5,800 nucleotides of DNA from Alloclostridium intestinigallinarum (GTDB lineage Bacteria > Bacillota > Clostridia > Christensenellales > UBA3700), in the NCBI GenBank assembly GCA_904393845.1, contig CAJFNB010000076.1, positions 1 to 5,800 of the forward strand. The letters run 5' to 3'. Made by a program: the position numbers and the translations under genes. Below the pieces are notes generated by a model. That model was given only the letters and a program-made list of their open reading frames with translations, was not told where the DNA came from and did no database searches. Below, in pieces: positions 1 to 4,850 of the stretch; position 1 is the first letter of the stretch; each line of letters begins with the position of its first letter.

Positions 1-313
1 ACAAGCGCTGATATTCAAGCATCACTTCATCCGTCCCTGTTCCATAGGGGACGGGTGTAAATACTTCAACCAGATGTTCATTTGCCCAAAGCCCTGCACT
101 GACCGATAAAGTATATCCTTTCCCGCTTTCTACTTTCCATTCAAGCAACGGCCTTTTCGGTATACCGCAGGCTGTCAGGATCGCCGTAATGACGCCTGCA
201 TGTGTAATAACCGCAGCATCGCCAATATGATCTTTCATCATATCCCGGATGACCCGGTCAAGCCCTTCTACGACTCGTGCGCCAAATGCGTTTGGATCCT
301 CTGCACCGTCAGG
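1..313 (-). CDS. Histidine phosphatase (phosphoglycerate mutase-like) family, C-terminal fragment
   Basis: This is about 104 codons of a minus-strand gene, cut by the window edge at its 3' end and by a sequence join at its 5' end. The readable protein runs PDGAEDPNAFGARV, then a helix, then AVITHAGVITAIL, and later a GKGYTLSV strand. THAGV (the His codon is at 202-200) matches the second catalytic histidine motif of the histidine phosphatase superfamily, and the PxGxE-like turn before an ARV helix is also usual there. Members normally begin with an RHG motif carrying the phosphorylated histidine, about 130-150 residues before the second histidine. That half is missing: the frame stays open on the minus strand to about 436, but there it is only the antisense of a lipoprotein gene. 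No credible start codon is present, so the gene is probably non-functional as it stands. The substrate cannot be told; cobalamin, phosphoglycerate and other phosphoester branches share these motifs. Confidence 0.72.
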
Positions 314-322
314 AACCGTTTT
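300..322. other. Probable sequence join: phosphatase fragment meets lipoprotein gene
   Basis: Phosphatase homology on the minus strand runs rightward only to about the PDG codons (313-305). Lipoprotein homology on the plus strand begins at the basic residues RNRFLR, whose first Arg codon is AGG at 311. The codon where an ATG would be expected for a MRNRFLRTG signal peptide is GTC (308-310). Both genes therefore lose their 5' ends at the same place while pointing away from each other. The break is placed near 310/311, with a few bases of uncertainty. It is inferred from where protein-family resemblance stops, not from an alignment. Confidence 0.5.
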
Positions 323-697
323 TTGCGTACTGGCCCGTTCCTTGCAGCAGGTCTTATCGCCGCTTTCGCGCTGACCAGCTGTTCCGCACTCAGTGGATAC
401 TTTCCCGGGAATGACAGCCAACCTGAATCCTCTGTGTCATCTCCCGACGTCTCTGGCAGTGCATCGACTCCAGAAGAATACACACTCCAAGGAACCTTAA
501 ATCAGATAGACCAGGACTTAAAATTTTTAGTCCTAATTGCAGACGATCTCTATTTTCGGTTTGATTTCTCCAATACAGATATCGACATGTCCAGTTTCTC
601 TCCAGGCGATTCTGTCACCGTTACCTATACAGGCCTCTTAGAGCCGGACAGCGAGGATGTCACAGCGCAATTGGTCTCTATGGACAAAAATTCCTAA
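323..697 (+). CDS. Small secreted lipoprotein with a beta-rich C-terminal domain
   Basis: The protein has a lipoprotein signal peptide: Arg-rich n-region, hydrophobic core FLAAGLIAAFAL, and lipobox LTSC with the lipidated Cys at 380-382. A Ser/Pro/Gly-rich linker (about residues 21-50) follows, then a 70-residue domain with alternating polar and hydrophobic strands, including DDLYFRFDFSN and GDSVTVTYTG. That pattern is common in small lipoproteins of Lachnospiraceae and Ruminococcaceae, and its function is unknown to me. Signal peptidase II processing and membrane anchoring are inferred. I chose TTG at 323 (124 residues) because AGGA at 311-314 sits 8 bases upstream and the peptide then starts MRTGPF. 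An in-frame ATG at 200 would add 41 residues that are antisense to the phosphatase fragment, so it is rejected. The original start may have been an ATG at 308 lost at the join; in that case translation here is weak or absent. No promoter of its own is visible. Confidence 0.68.
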   Translation: MRTGPFLAAGLIAAFALTSCSALSGYFPGNDSQPESSVSSPDVSGSASTPEEYTLQGTLNQIDQDLKFLVLIADDLYFRFDFSNTDIDMSSFSPGDSVTVTYTGLLEPDSEDVTAQLVSMDKNS

Positions 698-712
698 CCG
701 ATTCAAAATCGG
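698..712 (+). repeat. Small hairpin after the lipoprotein stop, overlapping a larger one
   Basis: CCGATT (698-703), loop CAA, and AATCGG (707-712) form a perfect 6-bp stem that starts right after the lipoprotein TAA. Its right arm shares three bases with the left arm of the larger inverted repeat at 710-743, so the two stems cannot both form fully. No U-tract follows. It may be the remains of a terminator region or chance. Confidence 0.4.
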
Positions 713-743
713 CGTTCAGCTTTTCACGAAAAGCTGAACGCCG
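710..743. repeat. Perfect 16-bp inverted repeat with 2-base centre, at a gene-breaking join
   Basis: CGGCGTTCAGCTTTTC (710-725) is followed by AC and then its exact reverse complement (728-743). It lies 12 bases after the lipoprotein stop and looks like a terminator stem, but the bases that follow on the plus strand are not a T-run (AAGTTTACC). The right arm is also coding: read on the minus strand it gives NFGVQLF, a conserved stretch of the MFS N-terminal region. The left arm then turns the MFS reading frame into KS-stop. The repeat therefore marks the boundary between MFS-gene DNA and lipoprotein-side DNA. It is either a terminator stem that served as short homology for a recombination or mis-assembly, or a fold-back copy of MFS sequence. 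Confidence 0.75.
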
Positions 744-904
744 AAGTTTACCGTTACGAGCAGCGTTATCCTGTCAAGCGATATATTATAAGTATTCTGG
801 AACGTAATAAAAAGCAGCGGGACGAAATTATTGACTATCGCTTGGACGATATATCCTATATAGCACGCGACAATCGTATTGTTGTAATTTTTCAGCAAGC
901 TCAT
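716..904 (-). CDS. MFS transporter, N-terminal fragment truncated after the first helix
   Basis: This frame encodes 62 residues from ATG (904-902) to TGA (718-716). The start of the protein, with NNTIVACYIGYIVQAIVNNF followed by PLLFITFQ and a LLVTVNFGVQL stretch, strongly resembles the N-terminus of clostridial major facilitator superfamily transporters. It covers transmembrane helix 1, the loop after it and the start of helix 2. Family members are about 400 residues with 12 helices; here similarity ends near codon 59-60, where the inverted repeat at 710-743 begins, and the last residues (KS) come from the repeat's other arm. The substrate is unknown, and the fragment alone cannot transport anything. 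AGGG at 918-915, 10 bases before the ATG, is a plausible ribosome site. The gene follows the 737-residue membrane protein gene on the same strand after a 47-base gap containing a hairpin. ATA-rich isoleucine codons match the genes to its right, so it belongs to that side of the join. Confidence 0.72.
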   Translation of the reverse strand: MSLLKNYNNTIVACYIGYIVQAIVNNFVPLLFITFQNTYNISLDRITLLVTVNFGVQLFVKS

Positions 905-942
905 AAAAGAATATCCCTGCCACTAATATTAAAGCGGCAGGG
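905..942 (-). terminator. Weak intrinsic terminator after the 737-residue protein gene
   Basis: Read on the minus strand just past the TGA at 954-952, CCCTGCC pairs with GGCAGGG (arms at 942-936 and 921-915) around a 14-base loop, followed by a T-rich ATATTCTTTT. The 7-bp GC-rich stem is convincing, but the loop is long and the U-tract interrupted. The 3' arm also contains the AGGG that would act as ribosome site for the MFS start at 904, so folding could hide that site from ribosomes in any read-through transcript. That regulatory reading is an inference. Confidence 0.5.
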
Positions 943-951
943 CGAATAAAG

Positions 952-3165
952 TCAATCAATTTTCTTCTTTTTTACAATCTTGTATCCGTTTTTGTCCAGC
1001 AGCCACCAGGCGTCGTCCATAAGCTGGTAGTCGTACTTGATAACGTCGCAGTCCTCTTCGCTTTTTCCCAGCTTTTCCGCAACGAGCTTACGGAAGTCCA
1101 CAAGTCCCTGCATTGTCGTAATGTTACCGTGACGGCGCAACCCGTAATTCTTACCGTTGGTAAACTTGCCTTTGTCGTCCGTTTCGTTCAGAATCTGCTC
1201 TATCGTCGCGGGGACAAGTCCCTTGCTTATCATATACGCATTCCAACGCTGGTGTTCGTTTATTGCAAGATTCGTCCTGAGCGAAGGCGGAAACTCCAGG
1301 TCGTACGCTATGATGGGTTTGCCCTGTAATTCGGCTTTATCCTTACGCTGTACAAGAGGAAAGCCTTTGGAATAAACGTCCAGGTACTCCTTATCGGAAA
1401 GCGCCTTCCCTTCCGCCTCTTTCTCAACGCAGTCAAGACCGATGAGATTCAGTTTGGAACGCAGACTCAGGCAGGCGTATATATTTGAATCGCGTTCGAG
1501 CTGGCTGCGCCCGACAAACCACTTTTTATAACACTTCCTACGGCATTGTTCGACGTATTCGGGCGTTTTTATTGTTTCTTTGTCCACATCTCCCGAAGTA
1601 TAGTCGTACTCGAGCGCATACAATTCGTCGCGCGAACGCGCCATTGAATACAGCCAGCCGTTGGTGAGCGAATTTATATCGTAGACGCAGTCCTTTTCAT
1701 TGCCTATTTCAAAGCAGTCCCTTTCGTTGAACAAAGCTATTTCATTATGCGCCTGCCTGACCTTGACGAACAATATCAGATTGTCCGCATTCCACTCGCG
1801 CCGCTTTTCGTTCAGCTTATACGCAAGGTCGATATTGTCCAGATCGGAGCCGAAGGCTATTATCGCAAAATTCACGCCCTTTTTATTGGAATCCAGCACG
1901 CTCTTGATCTGCGCATAGAACGTGTTGTCGTTTATATCGAGTTTGCAATAAATCTCGTTTGCCGGCATTTCCGGAAGCGGAAGATATTTATCTTTATCCT
2001 CTCCCGCCGTTTCCGTTTTGAACCGGTAATATGAATGGTTGAGATTTTTATTATTCTCCGCATTTTCCCTGTCGTAAATATAATAGTTTACCTGCTTGTT
2101 CACCGGGCCGTCCTTTCCCTGCTTCATAAACTGGTTATTCGCCACGGAAGTCAGGAATATCTGCCTGTTCGCCTTGCCGAATCCTATCATAAGGGCGTTT
2201 ATTTCGACCCCGTCCCTTACAAGCGATGTAGAATAGTCCAGCTGTTTTTCATCCATAAACAGGGCGAAAGGATACTTCTTCACAAAGTCGATAGCCGTCC
2301 TCTGGTACTTATTGACGTAACGCAGACAACCGTAAGCGCGCTTTTGCAGGTCGTTATATATCGCCTCGTACTGCGGATTGCCGTAAACGTATATCTGCAG
2401 TCTTTCGAATATGTCCTGTTCGGCGTTCTTTCGTTCGCTTTCCGCCACATATTTCCTTATCTCATGCACGAACGCGTCGCACAAATCCATATTCTGTTCC
2501 TGCGTGCTTTCGTTTATCACTATGACATAATTGTTATTTTTTCTTTTTATGTCGGCAAATATCGACGAAACGCAATTTTTCGCCTTGCGCGGCATATAGC
2601 CTATTTTTCCGACGTAAAGTTCCTGTTTTTCTTCTGCAGTCAGTTCGTCCACTATCAACTTCGCCCTGCTTTTGTCGCTGGTGTAAAGCTGTCTGCTCTC
2701 CTCGCACCACCCGAATATAAACAATTTATCCTTTTTGCAATGTCTGACGTATGCGGCGTTGGCGCTTCTCCATATGCTCTGTCCCGCCACGGACGATATA
2801 AACAACAGCGCGTTGAATGCAACCAAGATAAAGCAGTAGTACATCGTAGTCGCATAAAATACGTTGTCGCCCATCAACTGCGCAACGCTGTCCGTACTGT
2901 ATTTCAATACAACCAGATTAACGCATTGGTTTATCGCGGAAAAAAGACCGTCGAAAAACGTTTTTCCGCCGTACATATGCCCTATAAGATAGAGAGGTAT
3001 GGCGATTACGTATACTATCGCGCACCTGCCGACCTTGAAATTTTTCAGAAAAACAAGCCTGCGCCTTCTGTCGGAAAACGCCAGCCTGCAAAGTACGTAA
3101 ACAAATTCGATTGTCAGCAATGCGAAACATATTCCCGCAATTGTATTTACCGCTGCAGCACTCAT
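952..3165 (-). CDS. Membrane protein with tandem Rossmann (TrkA/RCK-like) domains and C-terminal RyR-like domain
   Basis: The protein has 737 residues. Hydrophobic helices lie at about 7-29, 47-65 and 103-126, with a less hydrophobic segment at about 70-90 that could be a re-entrant or pore helix; no TVGYG potassium-filter motif is seen. The rest is cytoplasmic in prediction. A first Rossmann-like strand-turn (KLFIFGWCEESRQ, 147-159) is followed by a second with a glycine-rich turn (NALMIGFGKANRQ, 323-335) and a strand FAIIAFGSDLD (433-443), recalling the two RCK/TrkA-N units of ligand-gated potassium channels. The last ~120 residues resemble bacterial RyR domains: EHQRWNAYMISKG (637-649), RRHGN (677-681), then YDYQLMDD and a final NGYKIV. 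RyR domains are thought to bind nucleotide-type signals in some bacterial conflict systems. I infer a ligand-gated channel or membrane effector; this is not proven. The ATG is chosen because AGGGG lies 5 bases upstream. The gene is monocistronic or nearly so, with its own promoter at 3196-3224. Confidence 0.8.
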   Translation of the reverse strand: MSAAAVNTIAGICFALLTIEFVYVLCRLAFSDRRRRLVFLKNFKVGRCAIVYVIAIPLYLIGHMYGGKTFFDGLFSAINQCVNLVVLKYSTDSVAQLMGDNVFYATTMYYCFILVAFNALLFISSVAGQSIWRSANAAYVRHCKKDKLFIFGWCEESRQLYTSDKSRAKLIVDELTAEEKQELYVGKIGYMPRKAKNCVSSIFADIKRKNNNYVIVINESTQEQNMDLCDAFVHEIRKYVAESERKNAEQDIFERLQIYVYGNPQYEAIYNDLQKRAYGCLRYVNKYQRTAIDFVKKYPFALFMDEKQLDYSTSLVRDGVEINALMIGFGKANRQIFLTSVANNQFMKQGKDGPVNKQVNYYIYDRENAENNKNLNHSYYRFKTETAGEDKDKYLPLPEMPANEIYCKLDINDNTFYAQIKSVLDSNKKGVNFAIIAFGSDLDNIDLAYKLNEKRREWNADNLILFVKVRQAHNEIALFNERDCFEIGNEKDCVYDINSLTNGWLYSMARSRDELYALEYDYTSGDVDKETIKTPEYVEQCRRKCYKKWFVGRSQLERDSNIYACLSLRSKLNLIGLDCVEKEAEGKALSDKEYLDVYSKGFPLVQRKDKAELQGKPIIAYDLEFPPSLRTNLAINEHQRWNAYMISKGLVPATIEQILNETDDKGKFTNGKNYGLRRHGNITTMQGLVDFRKLVAEKLGKSEEDCDVIKYDYQLMDDAWWLLDKNGYKIVKKKKID

Positions 3166-3195
3166 TTTGTCCCCTGCTCCGTGTCAGTTTGTTTA

Positions 3196-3224
3196 AGTAT
3201 AACATATTCCGGCCGCTTTTTCAA
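3196..3224 (-). promoter_or_regulatory. Sigma-A-type promoter of the 737-residue protein gene
   Basis: On the minus strand TTGAAA (3224-3219) is separated by exactly 17 bases from TATACT (3201-3196), and a TGT just before the -10 box gives an extended -10. The expected transcript starts near 3189, leaving a 5' leader of only about 25 bases that carries the AGGGG ribosome site. No operator repeat is obvious. The promoter lies directly after the terminator of the upstream symporter gene, so the 737-residue protein has independent expression. Confidence 0.75.
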
Positions 3225-3244
3225 TAACAGCATAATAAAATAAT

Positions 3245-3268
3245 AAAAAATGCGGCGCTTTCGCCGCA
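3245..3268 (-). terminator. Intrinsic terminator of the NSS transporter gene
   Basis: On the minus strand, 22 bases past the TAA stop, TGCGGCG (3268-3262) pairs with CGCCGCA (3257-3251) around the four-base loop AAAG, followed immediately by six T (3250-3245) and further T-rich sequence. This is a textbook Rho-independent terminator. The opposite strand has a shorter T-run (CTTTTG), but no plus-strand gene needs it. Confidence 0.88.
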
Positions 3269-3290
3269 CTTTTGTTATCGGTCAACCGTA

Positions 3291-4742
3291 TTACAGATCC
3301 ATGAATACGCCGCTTATCAATATAAGCGCCATACAGACGGGCGCGACGTAGCGTATCATAATGCGGAAATACGTTCTGGTGCGCTTGCCCAAAAGTCCCG
3401 CTTCGTCCATGATAAGGCGGGTATCGCAAAAATATCCTACCAATACGCACGTTGCTATCGCCACAATCGGCATTATAATACTGTTTGAAATATAATCGAA
3501 GAAATCAAGCAGCGCCATTCCGCCGATGGTAAAGTCGGAAAGGGGTCCGTATCCCAGCGACGAAAGCGTGCCCAGCACAAGCATTATACCGAATACGATA
3601 ATACACGAAACAGCCCTGCTCAACCCGTTGGCTTTAAGCACCGCAACAATCGTTTCCACCAGAGAAATGGACGACGTAAGCGCGGCGAAAAACACCAGAA
3701 TGAAGAACACCATGCCCAGCCATCTGCCCCCGACGATATTATTGAACACCGCGGGAAGCTGGACGAACATAAGCGAAGGACCGGACTGCGTCATCGCATT
3801 TTGGGGATCGTCCGAATAAGCGAAAATCGAAGGTATTATAATTACCGCCGCAACTATCGCAAACGCACTGTCGCATATGGAAATCTGGCGTGCGGAAGAA
3901 GTTATTCTGGTATCCTTCTTCATATACGACCCGTACGTCACCATAATTCCCATCGCAAGGGACATCGAATAAAAAAGCTGTCCTAGGGCGGCTAGCAGGG
4001 TTTCAATCTTGAAATTTTCAAAATCGGGCACGAACAGCACTTTCAGTCCGGCAAGCGCGCCCGGCTGACACAGCACATATATCATCAGCGCAATGGCAAT
4101 AGCGGCAAGCGCGGGCATAAGTATTTTGCTCATGCGCTCTATTCCCTTCTGTACGCCGAATACCACCACGAACACGGTAATCAGTCCGAATATCAGGAAA
4201 AATACGAGCGGCATCCACGAATTCGATATAAAACCGTTAAAATATTCCTGGGAAGTCGCAACGGAAGCAGCCTCTCCCACTAACATTTCGTTGCCCGAAG
4301 CAAATGCGTAAATATAATTGGTAACCCAGCCGCCTATAACGCAGTAATACGGCACTATTATAATAGGAACCGCAAGCACGAGGATTCCCAGCCATTTGAA
4401 CTTTCTGTTAAGCGCCGCAAATGCGCCTATGATATTCTTCCCCGTCTTTCTGCCTATCGCTATTTCCAGAACGAGCAGGCAAAAGCCGAACGTGATCGCC
4501 AGGATAAGATAACACAAAATAAACGCACCGCCGCCGTATTTTGCCGCAAGATAAGGAAACCTCCATAAATTGCCAAGACCAACTGCGCTTCCCGCAGCAG
4601 CCAGGACAAAGCCGAGCTTGGAAGCAAATCCCTTATGCTTCTGCTGTACGGGAGCCAATCCTCCCGCAGCGTTCTTACTGCGTTCGCCCAAAAGTTCGGC
4701 GCCGTACAAGTCGTGTTTTGAAAATCCGTCGCTGTTTGCCAT
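3291..4742 (-). CDS. Sodium-dependent transporter, NSS (SNF) family
   Basis: This 483-residue inner-membrane protein is complete. It carries the family signature at helix 1 (AAAGSAVGLGNLWRFPY, 48-64), GGGAF at 70-74, PYYCVIGGW in helix 3 (131-139), LGQLFYSMSLAMG in the unwound helix 6 (253-265) and ALTSSISLVE in helix 8 (354-363), whose Thr-Ser pair corresponds to the Na2 sodium site of LeuT. About 11 membrane helices are visible, ending near residue 480; 11 rather than 12 helices is usual for bacterial members such as MhsT. The expected activity is sodium-driven uptake of an amino acid or related amine, but the substrate cannot be read from the sequence. An acidic Asp291 in helix 7 lies where bacterial members have an acidic residue and do not need chloride (inference). 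AAGGAAGG lies 4 bases before the ATG, which fixes the start and makes the 38-residue polar N-terminal extension real. It has its own promoter and terminator. Confidence 0.93.
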   Translation of the reverse strand: MANSDGFSKHDLYGAELLGERSKNAAGGLAPVQQKHKGFASKLGFVLAAAGSAVGLGNLWRFPYLAAKYGGGAFILCYLILAITFGFCLLVLEIAIGRKTGKNIIGAFAALNRKFKWLGILVLAVPIIIVPYYCVIGGWVTNYIYAFASGNEMLVGEAASVATSQEYFNGFISNSWMPLVFFLIFGLITVFVVVFGVQKGIERMSKILMPALAAIAIALMIYVLCQPGALAGLKVLFVPDFENFKIETLLAALGQLFYSMSLAMGIMVTYGSYMKKDTRITSSARQISICDSAFAIVAAVIIIPSIFAYSDDPQNAMTQSGPSLMFVQLPAVFNNIVGGRWLGMVFFILVFFAALTSSISLVETIVAVLKANGLSRAVSCIIVFGIMLVLGTLSSLGYGPLSDFTIGGMALLDFFDYISNSIIMPIVAIATCVLVGYFCDTRLIMDEAGLLGKRTRTYFRIMIRYVAPVCMALILISGVFMDL

Positions 4743-4773
4743 CTACCCTTCCTTTGTAAGTCGAGTATATATA

Positions 4774-4802
4774 AGTTTACAGTATTACGGACGTCTTGTC
4801 AA
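4774..4802 (-). promoter_or_regulatory. Sigma-A-type promoter of the NSS transporter gene
   Basis: On the minus strand TTGACA (4802-4797), a consensus -35 box, is followed after 17 bases by TAAACT (4779-4774), a fair -10 box. The transcript would start near 4767 and have a leader of about 25 bases. A second -10-like TATACT at 4769-4764 lacks a -35 box at the right distance. The AT-rich alternating run TATATATA lies at the predicted start. Confidence 0.68.
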
Positions 4803-4819
4803 GAATAATAACTGCTGAA

Positions 4820-4835
4820 ACGGCAATTGCGCCGT
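4820..4835 (-). terminator. Weak hairpin after the metallophosphoesterase gene
   Basis: On the minus strand ACGGC and GCCGT (4835-4831 and 4824-4820) form a 5-bp stem around GCAATT, 15 bases past the TAG stop, followed by TTTCAG and then a T/A-rich stretch. The stem is short and the U-tract poor, so termination here is only possible; read-through into the symporter gene cannot be ruled out. Confidence 0.35.
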
Positions 4836-4850
4836 ATCGCAGACAATGCG

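Noticed and set aside
200..322. Upstream ATG (200) as the lipoprotein start
   Set aside because: It would place 41 residues before the signal peptide, and that stretch is antisense to the phosphatase fragment's second catalytic motif. A lipoprotein signal peptide should be near the N-terminus.
268..483. 71-codon minus-strand frame opposite the lipoprotein
   Set aside because: It is in a different frame from the phosphatase fragment and shows no family resemblance; it is a shadow of the lipoprotein gene.
710..743. Inverted repeat as a simple intrinsic terminator of the lipoprotein gene
   Set aside because: No T-run follows on the plus strand, and the right arm is conserved MFS coding sequence, so at best it is a terminator stem that lost its tail at a join.
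698..949. Plus-strand open frame without a start codon, continuing after the lipoprotein stop
   Set aside because: It begins directly after a stop, has no initiation codon with a ribosome site, and the opposite strand encodes a recognisable MFS N-terminus.
2035..3243. A 402-codon open frame on the plus strand
   Set aside because: It lies entirely opposite the 737-residue protein gene and its promoter. Its composition is that of a reverse-complement frame, it has no convincing ribosome site, and the minus-strand frame has recognisable domains, its own promoter and ribosome site.
952..4742. An operon linking the NSS transporter and the 737-residue membrane protein
   Set aside because: A strong terminator (3245-3268) and a separate promoter (3196-3224) lie between them, so joint transcription is not supported.
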